Positions 24,399 through 34,500 of a stretch of DNA of 64,000 nucleotides are shown piece after piece. Origin of the DNA: GWE2-42-39 sp034003625 (lineage in GTDB: Bacteria > Bacteroidota > Bacteroidia > Bacteroidales > Prolixibacteraceae); assembly GCA_034003625.1 (NCBI GenBank), contig JAVEYG010000007.1, forward strand, positions 1 to 64,000. Reading direction: 5' to 3'. The position numbers were made by a program, and so were the translations under genes. The notes beneath the pieces are model-generated. The model searched no databases, was not told the origin of the DNA, and saw only the letters and a program-made list of their open reading frames with translations. Position 1 is the first letter of the stretch. The number at the start of each line of letters is the position of its first letter.

Positions 24399-26372
24399 TC
24401 ATTTATAAAAATTTGTTGAAACTTTTGGTAGATAAAGAGATTGGAGGTCATCATATAAAAAATGAACCGGTTTCAATCTTGAGTCAATCGATGAAGAGTA
24501 AATTTTAAGATAATTATCTTCTTCGGTCACAACTAAAGCATTTCCCCATCGGCTGTCTGATAATACATTTAATACTCTACCGAAAGAACAAGCATAAAGA
24601 AGTTCTCCGTTGAGTGGATCCACAATCCCATTAGAACCTATCAATAGTCCTCTTCCATTAATCCCCCAGGGAACTGTATCCCATCCTGCCGAGCCGCTCC
24701 AGGTAGAAACTAAATTTAAATCTTTGTCAAACAAATAGCGAATCTGATCTTCCCTCCAAGTAGTTACAGTCAACAGTTCAAGACCTTCTTTTTCAGGTAG
24801 AAAATCCGCAATTGTTATTGCCTGAATGTGGCCTCCCTCAAATCGTTTAAGTATTTCACCATTAGATGGATCTAGTTTAAGCAATCCCATCTCCCCTGCG
24901 GCTAAATAAAAATACTTAGGTTCTTTGTCGGGATTAAGCGACACATACGCAATATTATCTACATGGTCCTCTAACGGCAGTTTCCATATTACAGAACCAT
25001 CCGCTTTCAGTAGCGTATGACAAGCCAGAATTTCATCAACACCATCATTATTAATATCTACTGGCAGCGGAAAGTGTCCAGTACCTAACGCTTTGTGCCA
25101 GAGTTGATTTAAATTATTATCATATAACCATATGTTCGTATATCTGTCCTTAATATAAAAACCGAGGGGTTTATCCAAGGCATTTTTAACAGGACAAATA
25201 GCATCTCCAAGTAACTTTTGATAAGGATAGTTACGGCTATCAAAATATGGATTTTGATTTGGAGTGGATACTGTCTTCAATAATTCTCCTGTTTTTCCAT
25301 CCCTTACCTGAATCTGAAAATCAATTGCTGCTACTATTTCGTTTTTACCATTGCCATTAATGTCAAATACCTGTATAACAAAATCGCCGCTTTCGGTAGT
25401 TGGATATTTTATGTCATCAATTTTCCACAATTCTGTTCCATCGAACTCTATGCATCTGTAAGAAAACTTATCACCTTGTTGTTCCGAGATAATTATTTCC
25501 CTTTCCCCGTCCGAATCAGGATCAAGAAAATAGAATTCACGTCTAACATTTTCACCCGGCAAGGGAAGCTCATAAACTAATTCAGGTTTCGCAAATTCAG
25601 GAGTTTTGATTGCTTCAGAAATAGACATTTTGCCAGCAACTGTAACCGGTCCAAATTCAACGGGTTCATCTGCAATAAGAGCAACTTTTCCTTGATTTCT
25701 GTATGAATCTTCAATTTTTATTATTACTGAATCATTTATAGAGCATATTATTTTATTTTCATCAACTTCAGCTTTGATGTTGTAAGTTTGGCCAGTTAAT
25801 AATTTATAGTTTACAGTCTGCAGTTCATCCCAAGCCAAACGGGCAGCAGTTGCTTCTTGATCCATTTTACGGAGTACAAGTTTAACTACTCCGCTTTCTG
25901 CATCGAGAATAAATGCATAATATTCCCTCGAATTGAGATACCTGAATGCGATACCGGCAATTGATTGTTTTTCAAAATTAATAGTTGTTGAAACAGTGTA
26001 GTCACACCAATTCAAATCTCCCATAGATAAAGTCAACCAGGGGACTCGATAATCCCTAACGATAGCATATGGTCTCTGTCCATTATAAACTTTGTCAATC
26101 AAATTTTTTCTTCTCAAAACTTCTTTATTTCTGCTGCCAACAACTTTGACACCATTATCCGCTAGAATCCAGTTAGTCTTAACTCCAGCATAAGCAGATA
26201 AGCTTAATTCCTCTCGAACATCGGCAAATACTAGGCGAATTGATGAGTCTCCAACAAACTCTGAACTGATCGGTGAAAAGCTTTGCTTATAACTGAATGT
26301 TTTTTTATTACATGGACTGCAAGAAATTAGAAGTACATGTATAAGCAAAGCATTGATAAAATATCTAATCAT
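24399..26372 (-). CDS. Surface lipoprotein with LamG-like and FG-GAP propeller domains
   Basis: The 657-residue protein starts with a lipoprotein signal (LIHVLLISCSPC, lipidated Cys near 18). Residues about 110-245 look like a concanavalin/LamG or DUF1080-type beta-sandwich (GDLNWCDYTVSTTINFEK, AGIAFRYLNSREYYAFIL). From about 265 on it is a beta-propeller with FG-GAP/VCBS calcium loops: DPDSDGEREI (284-293), DINGNGKNEIV (337-347), DINNDGVDEIL. This arrangement recalls rhamnogalacturonan lyases of the PL11 type, but I cannot place catalytic residues, so it may equally be a glycan-binding protein. It precedes GH105, which needs lyase products. Confidence 0.7.
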   Translation of the reverse strand: MIRYFINALLIHVLLISCSPCNKKTFSYKQSFSPISSEFVGDSSIRLVFADVREELSLSAYAGVKTNWILADNGVKVVGSRNKEVLRRKNLIDKVYNGQRPYAIVRDYRVPWLTLSMGDLNWCDYTVSTTINFEKQSIAGIAFRYLNSREYYAFILDAESGVVKLVLRKMDQEATAARLAWDELQTVNYKLLTGQTYNIKAEVDENKIICSINDSVIIKIEDSYRNQGKVALIADEPVEFGPVTVAGKMSISEAIKTPEFAKPELVYELPLPGENVRREFYFLDPDSDGEREIIISEQQGDKFSYRCIEFDGTELWKIDDIKYPTTESGDFVIQVFDINGNGKNEIVAAIDFQIQVRDGKTGELLKTVSTPNQNPYFDSRNYPYQKLLGDAICPVKNALDKPLGFYIKDRYTNIWLYDNNLNQLWHKALGTGHFPLPVDINNDGVDEILACHTLLKADGSVIWKLPLEDHVDNIAYVSLNPDKEPKYFYLAAGEMGLLKLDPSNGEILKRFEGGHIQAITIADFLPEKEGLELLTVTTWREDQIRYLFDKDLNLVSTWSGSAGWDTVPWGINGRGLLIGSNGIVDPLNGELLYACSFGRVLNVLSDSRWGNALVVTEEDNYLKIYSSSIDSRLKPVHFLYDDLQSLYLPKVSTNFYK

Positions 26373-26440
26373 AATCTTAAAATAAAATATTGTAAAATTA
26401 AAATGGGAGGGTATTGTTTAAAAAACTGAAGGGTGCCAGG

Positions 26441-26493
26441 AGAAAAAACTGGCTGTTCCCTTCAGAGGGCAGGGTAAAAACAGCCAGTTTTCT
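26441..26493 (-). terminator. Terminator after susD
   Basis: On the minus strand AAAACTGGCTGTT pairs with AACAGCCAGTTTT across a loop of about 23 bases and is followed by TTCTCC. It lies 145 bp after the susD stop and separates susCD from the enzyme genes, so these may have lower or separate transcription. Confidence 0.75.
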
Positions 26494-26637
26494 CAAATGT
26501 GTCAAAGTAGAACTAAGTTTACCTCCCATAACTTTAATACTATCTACTTATAAGCGATTTGGAACCAGCGTCGCCTGCTGAGTTCCGGAAAGCCTGTTCT
26601 CATCTCTTATTAAGTTCCCAAAAGCATTATTTGAGAT

Positions 26638-28338
26638 TCAATATCCTGGGTTTTGTTCCAGAATAGCTTCTGTGTTTTTGGTTATTTCACTAAAAGGTAT
26701 GGCCCATAAATTCTGATGGCTTTTTATTGACCTTCCTGCAACCGGATTTATCCTTTTTGTCCTGTCAACCATTTTACCAAGCCTGGCCAAAGTAACAAGC
26801 CTCAGTTCTTCGAAAGCAAGCTCACGCATACGCTCATCCAGAATATATTCAATATCAACTTTGTCGGGAGTTACATCAGGGGCATTTGCCCTTCTCCGTA
26901 CTACATTAATGTCTTCGGCTGCTTTGGTCGCATCCCCCTTCCCCAAATATGCCTCAGCCCTTAACAGGTACGTTTCTGCAAGCCTTATTTGATAGTGCTT
27001 ACGCCATGTTCTTCTTGCAGAGGTTCTTAGTGATCCCGGAATCGTCTGATTCTGGTCCCATAATTCTTTGGGGTCCATACCGGGTGTCACTGTCTTTGTT
27101 AATGTGGGATAAAAGAATTGTGATGTATCGTTCGCCAGAGCTTTTATTAACGGAAGGTTATCAGCTATCACCCACTTCCCATTGTATTGGCTTGAAGGAT
27201 TAAGCACTTTATAATCGCGAACTATATTCCATTTTGAACACCTCATATCTCCATCACCACTTTTTGCCCACAAGGTATTAAAATAATAAGGACTTGGCTT
27301 ACAATAACCAAGCCCTCGATTGTTATAGTATGTATTGGGCTTGGCAAGCACAGGAGATGTTTTCCCATTACTTTGCAGAATCATTGCCTTGGTTAAATCT
27401 GGACAAACATTACGTGCAAGGATATAATCACTGGATTCACCACCTCCCGGAGTAGAATATTCGTTACTAAACTGAAGTACCCAAATAGATTCGGTGTTAC
27501 CTCTGAATCTATCCTGATTACCTTGCCTGAACAAATCCCAATAAAGATCTCCCTCCCAATCAGGATCATTGAACATCTTTTCCTGACTGGTACCGAAGCG
27601 TTCGGTCATCAATGCAGTAGCCGGATGACTAATTACTTTGGAAGCTTCATCGATTGCATCCTGCCACCTACCTAATGAAATATACACTTCGGCCAAAACG
27701 TGGCTGGCAGCTAACTTATTGATCCTTGATTCATCCGCTATACCAATGTCTGGCAAATTATCCGCAGCAAATTTCAAATCATCTGCACATTGTTCATACA
27801 CTTCCTGCCGGGTTGCCCTTACATAATCCCTTTTAGGACTTTGTGTTTCCTCCAAAACAAGAGGCACGCCACCCCACATGTGTGCCATGAAAGTATAGAT
27901 ATAGCCTCTCCAAAATCTGGCTTCAGCCTGATATATCGTCTTTTCAGTGTCGGTAAGTTCAGTTAGGTCACTTTCAGATCGTCCGATGATTGCATTGGCA
28001 TTATAAATCAGATGATAAGAATGTGACCAAAAATCAGAAGATATTTCTCCTGTGGAACCCCATAAAGCCTGGAAATCTTGTTGTTGCAAAACATCATAAT
28101 AACTTTCCACCAGATCAGAGCCTATCCAAAGATGACGCGGCTGCCTGTCGTTCCAGAAAGCAGTCCTGTATAAAGAATGTAATCCATATATTGCGGCATC
28201 AAAATCCTTGGAAGTAACATACGAATTTTCTGGCGCATAAAAATCTAAAGGGATTTCTCTCAGATATTCTTTTTCATTACACGAAAAACAAATAACAAGA
28301 ACAATCACAGTCAAAATGATTTTCTTAAAGATTTCCAT
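26638..28338 (-). CDS. SusD/RagB-family glycan-binding lipoprotein
   Basis: The start at 28338 (MEIFKKIILTVIVLVICFSC) gives a lipoprotein signal with the lipid Cys near residue 20; the ATG at 28371 would place 11 extra residues before it. The 566-residue product has the tetratricopeptide-rich SusD fold: WSHSYHLIYNANAIIG, TEKTIYQAEARFWRGYIYTF, AASHVLAEVYISLGRWQDAI, and C-terminal RLAETYLLRAEAYLGKGD, YILDERMRELAFEELR and WAIPFSEI. It binds glycans at the surface and caps its SusC partner, whose gene lies directly upstream (47-bp gap). Confidence 0.93.
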   Translation of the reverse strand: MEIFKKIILTVIVLVICFSCNEKEYLREIPLDFYAPENSYVTSKDFDAAIYGLHSLYRTAFWNDRQPRHLWIGSDLVESYYDVLQQQDFQALWGSTGEISSDFWSHSYHLIYNANAIIGRSESDLTELTDTEKTIYQAEARFWRGYIYTFMAHMWGGVPLVLEETQSPKRDYVRATRQEVYEQCADDLKFAADNLPDIGIADESRINKLAASHVLAEVYISLGRWQDAIDEASKVISHPATALMTERFGTSQEKMFNDPDWEGDLYWDLFRQGNQDRFRGNTESIWVLQFSNEYSTPGGGESSDYILARNVCPDLTKAMILQSNGKTSPVLAKPNTYYNNRGLGYCKPSPYYFNTLWAKSGDGDMRCSKWNIVRDYKVLNPSSQYNGKWVIADNLPLIKALANDTSQFFYPTLTKTVTPGMDPKELWDQNQTIPGSLRTSARRTWRKHYQIRLAETYLLRAEAYLGKGDATKAAEDINVVRRRANAPDVTPDKVDIEYILDERMRELAFEELRLVTLARLGKMVDRTKRINPVAGRSIKSHQNLWAIPFSEITKNTEAILEQNPGY

Positions 28339-28385
28339 ATAACATGGTAATAAATTTATAGTCTTTTCCATTTTTATATAACGAT

Positions 28386-31300
28386 TTAAAATTCCAAATT
28401 TAATCCTAACGAATAACTTTTCATAACAGGACGTCCATCCCTGTTAATTGCCTGTCCGGTTTCAGGATCCCATCCAGGCCATTTTGTTAAAGTCAACAGA
28501 TTTTTCCCGCTTAAGAAAAGTTTCAGTTTGCTTACTCCGATTTTATTAAGAAATTGGGTACTAAAATTGTAGGCTAATGAAATATCCTGCAACCTGACAA
28601 AATTTCTTTGAGTCCAACGGGTTGTTCGTGCGCCATCTAACTTAACGTCAATTCTTTGATATTTAGCATTAGGATTCTCAGGTAGCCAATAATCAAGTCC
28701 TTTGGGGAAATTAAGAGTAAAATGCTGTACGTCAAATGGATTATTAAATCCGTTAGAGTAGTCATGGTATAAAAGGTTATCAGCGCCATAATAATAATTT
28801 TTCCCTCCCTGAACTGAATTGATAAAAATAGTGAGCAACAAATTTCTATACCTGAGATTATTCCCTATACTGAAACGGTACGACGGGTCACGATAGTTTA
28901 GTATTTCATAGTCGTCAGGGTCAATTTTCCCATCGTTGTTTCGATCGATAATTTTAAAGGACCCAACCCCGGCTCCTGATGGGATTTCGTCACTAAGCTG
29001 GTACAATTCTCCTGTAATTTTATAATCATAATTAACACTTAACGGTTCCCCAATAAACAGACTTTCCGAAACAAGATTATCTTCTTTCCCGTCACCATCA
29101 TTATCAAATCCAAGCAGTTCTTTCAGTTCATCCCTATTTCTTGAGAAAACAAAATGGCTGGTCCATGTGAAATCTTTTTTATCAATATTTCGTGAAGAAA
29201 CAGAAATTTCTATACCATGATTATGAATTTTTCCAAGGTTGTCAGGGAATTTAGCAAATCTGCCAATACTTGGTATATCAACATTATACAGCAGGTTCGT
29301 TGTGTTATTATTGTAATATTCCATTGACCCGGATAACCTCGAATTAATCAATCCAAAGTCTACTCCAAAATTAAAACCGGTTGTTGTTTCCCACTTCAAA
29401 TCTGAACTTGCCAGGCTGGTAATTTCTTGTCCATATGCCGGTGTGCCGGATGCCGTTATATAGTTATAACTACCAGACACTTTGGCCAGCGTCTGATACC
29501 TGCCAATTGTCCTGTTGCCGGTAGAACCATAAGATCCCCTTACTTTCAGGTAACTTACAGTTTTAAGTTTCTTGAAAAAAGATTCTTCAGAGAGATTCCA
29601 TGCAAGGGCTACTGAAGGGAACAAACCGAATTTGTTTTTCTCGCTGAAACCTGAAAACCCATCTCTTCTGATAGTCCCGGTGATATTGTATCTATCCCGG
29701 AGACTATAAAAAAGTCTACCCATACTATAAAGACTCGACTCTTCCCAAGCGCCTGATTCTACACTTTGAAGTTCAGAGTTACCTGCCTGAAGACGATTGT
29801 ACCCTAATACCGGATTAATGAATTCTGAGGAGGCAGCAACTGTCCCGTCATATTTTCGTTTTTCAAATCCATAGACTAGGGTGATATTCAAATTATGAAT
29901 ATCGTTAAATCTTTGCTTGTAAGTTATTATATTATCGGATGAAATATCATGCTGATCACTGTAGCTTTTACTTCCCTCTCCTGTAAAACCCTGTTCCCAA
30001 AACCGAAAAGTATAGTCCCGATTTGCTTCATAATTTCCGCTAAAATTGACTCTATAGGATAACCCTTTTATGAATGGTATATCAACATTTGCGTAGATAT
30101 TTCCAAAAAAGTTATTTCGTAAATCTGAATTCTCTGCGTCTATTACAAGGAGTGGGTTGATTTCCATATCTCCCGGATTATTAACGATTTTACCATCAGC
30201 ATCATAAGCCGCATCGTAAGGCATCCTATACCTATTTGCTAAACCCGGAGTCAGACCTGAATAATCACTTTTTGTAGCAAATGTTTGAATTCCCATCGTA
30301 AGCCAGCTTGCCAAATGGTTCTCAACATTGATGCGGGCATTATACCTTTTATAATTCTCGTTGACCATATGCCCTTGGTCACTGGTATAACCAACTGAAA
30401 TAAAATAATCCATGTGTTCGTTCTGGCATGTAAAACTTATATTGTGGCTTTGCATAAAACTAATGTCATTGGTCAATTCATCATACCAATCAGTAGATAA
30501 TCCTGCATTATAATTGTCAATCTGTGCATTGGTTTTAAACCGATAAGTAGGATTATAGTCAGGGACTGGTTTCAGATAACCTGATTCAGCAGTTCTGCTG
30601 AAATAAAAATCAGTTTCAATATTTTTTTTGATGAAATCTTCTGCTGTACCCGGTCTTAGTTCAAAAGCTGGCGACTTAAAAGTCGCAGTTGCAGAATAAC
30701 TGATCAAAGGCTTCCTACCTTTGCCTTTTCCCGATTTTGAAGTAATGAGCATGACACCATTGGAGGCTTGTGAACCATACACGGCTGCGGCACTATTGTC
30801 CTTCAAGATATCTATTCCTTCAATATCATCCGGATTAATATCGATTAAGCTACCACGGAATATCACGCCATCCAACACAATTAACGGTTGTTGTTGACCT
30901 GAAATAGAAGTTCGCCCTCTGATGCTAAAACTTGGGTCTTGCCCGGCTTGATTAACCTGACTAACGTTTAATCCCGCAACTGAACCTTGTAACGATTGCA
31001 TTATTGAAACATTAGGTTGATTTTCAAATGATTCTAAATCCGCTCTCCTGACAGCCCCCGTTAAATCAGTTTTTTTCATTGTTCCATATCCAATGGCTAC
31101 CACCTCCTCAATTCCAACCGTTTCTTCTTTCAGTGTTACATTAAGGATTGTTTTTCCGCCAACCTGAATTTCCTGTGCCTTCATCCCCACAAATGAAAAT
31201 ACCAGCACTGCATCACCGGGCACATTGCCCAGGGTGTATTTCCCGTCGAAATCAGTAATTGTCCCGGTAGTGGTCCCTTTTAGCACTACGGAAACGCCGG

Positions 31301-31751
31301 GCAGCGGTTGCCCGGAGGAGTCGGTCACTTTTCCGGTAACGGTTTTGTTTTGCTGTTGCCCAAAAACTGATCCGGTTTCCGAAGTATCGGTCAATGCAAT
31401 CTGGCGATCCTGAATCCGATAGTTGATACCGGTGCCTTCCAAAAGCTGGTTCAGCAAGTCGGTAATCAATACCTTGTCGGCATTCACATTCACTTTCTGG
31501 CTTACATCCACAACGTTTCCGTTGTACATAAAGTAAAATTCAGTCTGGTTTTCAATTTTCTCCAGAACTTCGCGCAACGTAGCATTCTTCTCCTGTAAAG
31601 AAATTCTTGTGTTCTGCGAGTAACCGGCATCTGCAAACACCTGCGATAATGCAATGAAGCATATAACAATTGTTAATCTCATAATTTTCAACAATCTGGA
31701 CTTCCACAACATCTTCATTATGGAAGCCGATTCCATTTTAATTTTTTTCAT
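28386..31751 (-). CDS. SusC/RagA TonB-dependent transporter with STN signalling domain
   Basis: The 1121-residue protein has an N-terminal membrane/signal segment, an STN (secretin/TonB N-terminal) domain at about 50-125 (TLREVLEKIENQTEFYFMYN), a carboxypeptidase-like domain (about 137-215, VTGKVTDSSGQPLPGVSVVL), then EEVVAIGYGTMKKTDLTGAV at the plug entrance, plug and beta-barrel ending in Phe. The STN domain normally contacts a FecR anti-sigma factor, which is encoded just upstream, so this transporter both imports oligosaccharides and signals their presence. It is the first structural gene of the locus. Confidence 0.95.
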   Translation of the reverse strand: MKKIKMESASIMKMLWKSRLLKIMRLTIVICFIALSQVFADAGYSQNTRISLQEKNATLREVLEKIENQTEFYFMYNGNVVDVSQKVNVNADKVLITDLLNQLLEGTGINYRIQDRQIALTDTSETGSVFGQQQNKTVTGKVTDSSGQPLPGVSVVLKGTTTGTITDFDGKYTLGNVPGDAVLVFSFVGMKAQEIQVGGKTILNVTLKEETVGIEEVVAIGYGTMKKTDLTGAVRRADLESFENQPNVSIMQSLQGSVAGLNVSQVNQAGQDPSFSIRGRTSISGQQQPLIVLDGVIFRGSLIDINPDDIEGIDILKDNSAAAVYGSQASNGVMLITSKSGKGKGRKPLISYSATATFKSPAFELRPGTAEDFIKKNIETDFYFSRTAESGYLKPVPDYNPTYRFKTNAQIDNYNAGLSTDWYDELTNDISFMQSHNISFTCQNEHMDYFISVGYTSDQGHMVNENYKRYNARINVENHLASWLTMGIQTFATKSDYSGLTPGLANRYRMPYDAAYDADGKIVNNPGDMEINPLLVIDAENSDLRNNFFGNIYANVDIPFIKGLSYRVNFSGNYEANRDYTFRFWEQGFTGEGSKSYSDQHDISSDNIITYKQRFNDIHNLNITLVYGFEKRKYDGTVAASSEFINPVLGYNRLQAGNSELQSVESGAWEESSLYSMGRLFYSLRDRYNITGTIRRDGFSGFSEKNKFGLFPSVALAWNLSEESFFKKLKTVSYLKVRGSYGSTGNRTIGRYQTLAKVSGSYNYITASGTPAYGQEITSLASSDLKWETTTGFNFGVDFGLINSRLSGSMEYYNNNTTNLLYNVDIPSIGRFAKFPDNLGKIHNHGIEISVSSRNIDKKDFTWTSHFVFSRNRDELKELLGFDNDGDGKEDNLVSESLFIGEPLSVNYDYKITGELYQLSDEIPSGAGVGSFKIIDRNNDGKIDPDDYEILNYRDPSYRFSIGNNLRYRNLLLTIFINSVQGGKNYYYGADNLLYHDYSNGFNNPFDVQHFTLNFPKGLDYWLPENPNAKYQRIDVKLDGARTTRWTQRNFVRLQDISLAYNFSTQFLNKIGVSKLKLFLSGKNLLTLTKWPGWDPETGQAINRDGRPVMKSYSLGLNLEF

Positions 31752-31940
31752 AAATTTGTAATGTTTTGAATGAATAATTCAATTGTGATTAAGCTTTGCT
31801 TTTTCAACGCGGCAAGGCTTAATGATCTTAAAAGGGGATGTTGGTCGCATCTCCTTTTTTTCTGGATAGTTATTTTATTATGACATAGGCATGTAGATTT
31901 ATGTTTTTCGATTAACGATTTAAAATATAGGTCAGAGATT

Positions 31941-32975
31941 TTATTGTTTTTGTATAAATACTTTTGTGATTGACTGATCTTTTCCCCGAACCAGTTCACA
32001 TTTGACAGGAGAAGTATATTCTATCAATTTTAAAATCTGCTCCAAATTTTCGTGTTTAATTGTAGCAGTATAAATGAACTTATTAATTGAAGGATCAAGA
32101 ACTTCAATCGAAACACCATACCAGTGTTCCAGTTTCCGGAACACATCTTCCATCGGATTGTCACGGAATGTTAAAACTCCATCAATCCACGAAATATATT
32201 GTTCTGCATTTGCTTTTTCAATGGTGAATCCATCTTCTCCCCTTACATGGCGGGCCAGTTGATTTGGCTCAAGAAGTACTTTCTCATTATGCGAAACCCA
32301 ATTCCCATGAAAAAGATTTACCTTACCTGATTGCAGCACTACTTCAATACTTGCAGCATCGGGATAATTACTCACATTAAAAGTAGTACCCAAAACCTCC
32401 AAGCCAACTCCTCCCATATCCAATACAAAGGGTTGCTTTTCATTCCGGGCAATTTCAAAAAATGCTTCGCCTTCAAGTTTTACATTCCGGATTGTTGCCT
32501 TCTCATAATTTCCGGGAACATTAAGAGAACTTCCCGGAAAAAGTGTAATTTTTGATCCGTCGGGTAAAACAACATCTTTGGGTATTCCTGCAGACGATTG
32601 ATACTGATAATATATGTCAGCATCATTCTTTACACGCGGGTTGATCGTATAATACTGTATGCCAACCAGGATAATACCAATTACCAATACTGCGGCGGCA
32701 TACGGAACATACCGGATAATCTTTTTCCTGATTCCATAATTGTTTTTGCTTCGCTGGATGCGTTTTTTTATCTCATTCAGAATTTTTGGCGAATCCACAA
32801 ATCCATTATTCTCCTCGTTATACTGCTGCCAATAAATATCTAATAGTTGTTCCAGTTCATGATTGCCTTTTTCACTGTTCAGCCATAAAAAAAGTTTATG
32901 CAATTCCTGTGGCGATAATTGGTCTTTACTTGTAAAAAACTTCTCCAATAGTATTTTTTGTTCCTGCGAATACAT
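31941..32975 (-). CDS. FecR-family anti-sigma factor
   Basis: A 344-residue protein with a short cytoplasmic N-terminal part (about 1-80), one membrane helix (VPYAAAVLVIGIILVGIQYY, about 88-108), a FecR domain (YQSSAGIPKDVVLPDGSKIT, LEGEAFFEIARNEKQPFVLD, GTTFNVSNYPD) and a C-terminal DUF4974 part (LTFRDNPMEDVFRKLEHWYG). It holds the ECF sigma factor and releases it when the STN domain of SusC signals. It lies 136 bp downstream of the sigma gene and 189 bp upstream of susC. Confidence 0.94.
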   Translation of the reverse strand: MYSQEQKILLEKFFTSKDQLSPQELHKLFLWLNSEKGNHELEQLLDIYWQQYNEENNGFVDSPKILNEIKKRIQRSKNNYGIRKKIIRYVPYAAAVLVIGIILVGIQYYTINPRVKNDADIYYQYQSSAGIPKDVVLPDGSKITLFPGSSLNVPGNYEKATIRNVKLEGEAFFEIARNEKQPFVLDMGGVGLEVLGTTFNVSNYPDAASIEVVLQSGKVNLFHGNWVSHNEKVLLEPNQLARHVRGEDGFTIEKANAEQYISWIDGVLTFRDNPMEDVFRKLEHWYGVSIEVLDPSINKFIYTATIKHENLEQILKLIEYTSPVKCELVRGKDQSITKVFIQKQ

Positions 32976-33111
32976 ATATTCTTCGTTTATAACAGGAATA
33001 CACTTCAGAAATTAAAAACTATGAGCCGGTACTGTATTTTTTTGAAAAAAGGCAGAGAGAAAACAGGAAAGACTATAAAAGGGAACTGCCGTTTTCAATT
33101 GTCTGCAATTG

Positions 33112-33681
33112 CTACGGAAGGCAATACAACAAAAGCAACAGACTGTATTTTTTCAGATTTTCTCTTAATTCTGTATTGGCTTTCATCAGGTGGCTGTCAA
33201 CAGTTATAACGGAAATTCCCAGCTTTTCAGCGATTTCTTTTCGCGAAAGGCCATCGACTTTTTGCAATATAAAAATTTCTCTGCGTTTCGGGGGCATCTC
33301 ATTAATTATGGCATCCACAATTTCCCTCGTCTCTTTAAAGATAAGATAATCTTCCGTCGTATTCTGCGTCAGCTCAAATGCCAAACGATACTGTTCCTGA
33401 AAGACTTTTGTATTCAATTTCTTCCGGTTGTAATTTAGAAATGAATTTTTGGCAATTTTAAATAGAAACGCATCAAATGTATACTCTTCCCTGAAACGGT
33501 GACGGTTTTCCCAAATCTTAACAAAAGTATCCTGAACGATTTCTTCTGCATCCTCCTTTGATTTCAGCAGGCTGTAAAGAAAACCATACAAACGCCGATG
33601 GTATTGCCCGAACAAACTTTCAAAAGCTTTTTCATCGCCATTAATAAAAGAGCGCACAAGTAGTTTGTTTTCTTCCGACAC
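33112..33681 (-). CDS. ECF RNA polymerase sigma factor (FecI/SigW-like)
   Basis: A 189-residue sigma factor with region 2 (FESLFGQYHRRLYGFLYS, AEEIVQDTFVKIWENRHRF) and region 4 (RREIFILQKVDGLSRKEIAE, ISVITVDSHLMKA). Members of this Bacteroidota group (TIGR02985-like) pair with FecR and control a neighbouring susCD operon. The gene is at the head of the locus, and its product probably reads the susC promoter in the 31752-31940 spacer. Confidence 0.95.
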   Translation of the reverse strand: MSEENKLLVRSFINGDEKAFESLFGQYHRRLYGFLYSLLKSKEDAEEIVQDTFVKIWENRHRFREEYTFDAFLFKIAKNSFLNYNRKKLNTKVFQEQYRLAFELTQNTTEDYLIFKETREIVDAIINEMPPKRREIFILQKVDGLSRKEIAEKLGISVITVDSHLMKANTELRENLKKYSLLLLLYCLP

Positions 33682-34050
33682 CAGATTAATGATTTGTCCG
33701 GCAGTAAAATTAGAAATTTTATCCTATAAAACGCATAAATGCTTTCATCCCAAACTTCAGCTTTCATTCGCGATAGATAAAGTAAAAAAACAGGTTTTCT
33801 AATGAGGAATTTTCATAAACAGCCAAAATAGCCTTTGGTGAAAATTAATTTTCCAGAGAAAATTAAGTACAAACAAGTAACCTTCGATGAGGTAAACTTT
33901 TTTAACGTCTCATATTTTAACACGATTTAATTTTTTCAAACATTTTTTAAGCCGGAAACAAAAACCAAATCCATTAATCATTGTTGTAAAGTAAACATTT
34001 GATCACAATAAAAGACAACAATATCCGTTATTGCAAAAAAATCGTATCAC
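33682..34050. other. Intergenic region, nothing recognised
   Basis: This 369-bp AT-rich stretch lies between the divergent sigma factor and thioredoxin genes. It must contain two promoters, but I found no clear TAnnTTTG pair, no hairpin with a T run and no credible open frame. Confidence 0.5.
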
Positions 34051-34494
34051 ATGACAAAAAGAACTACAATATTGATTTTGCTTCTGGCACTGTTTTCGGC
34101 AAATATTGCTGCTCAAAATTGGTTAACCAATATCGATCAGGCAAAAGCAAAAGCCTCGGCAGATAAGCAAAACATCCTGCTGGTGTTCTCCGGTTCCGAC
34201 TGGTGTGCCCCTTGTATGAAACTGGATAAATTCATATGGCAGTCGGAAGAATTTAAGACATTTTCAAAAGATCATTTTGTGCTTTTACGCGCCGATTTTC
34301 CCAAACAGAAAAAAAACAAACTCACTGCTGAGCAACAGGAACACAATGATAAACTTGCTGAAAAATACAACCCAAACGGTTATTTTCCGCTGGTTGTAAT
34401 TCTGGATAAAAATGGTGAGGTAATCGGAAATACAGGATACAAGAATGTCAGCCCCGCCGAATATATTAAACTGCTTCAGTCGTTTGAAAAATAA
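34051..34494 (+). CDS. Exported thioredoxin-fold protein
   Basis: The 147-residue product has a signal peptide (about 1-22, NIAAQ) and a thioredoxin fold with active site SDWCAPCMKLDKF (Cys about 53 and 56). FSGSDWCAPC and the adjacent YFPLVVILDKNGEVIG are typical of the thioredoxin_7/DUF255-like exported group. It likely reduces or isomerises disulphides in the periplasm. It is followed after 6 bp by the apbE gene and is the first gene of a four-gene cluster with apbE, DUF4266 and DUF3570. The C-rich DUF4266 protein is a possible client (inference). Confidence 0.9.
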   Translation: MTKRTTILILLLALFSANIAAQNWLTNIDQAKAKASADKQNILLVFSGSDWCAPCMKLDKFIWQSEEFKTFSKDHFVLLRADFPKQKKNKLTAEQQEHNDKLAEKYNPNGYFPLVVILDKNGEVIGNTGYKNVSPAEYIKLLQSFEK

Positions 34495-34500
34495 GTCAAT

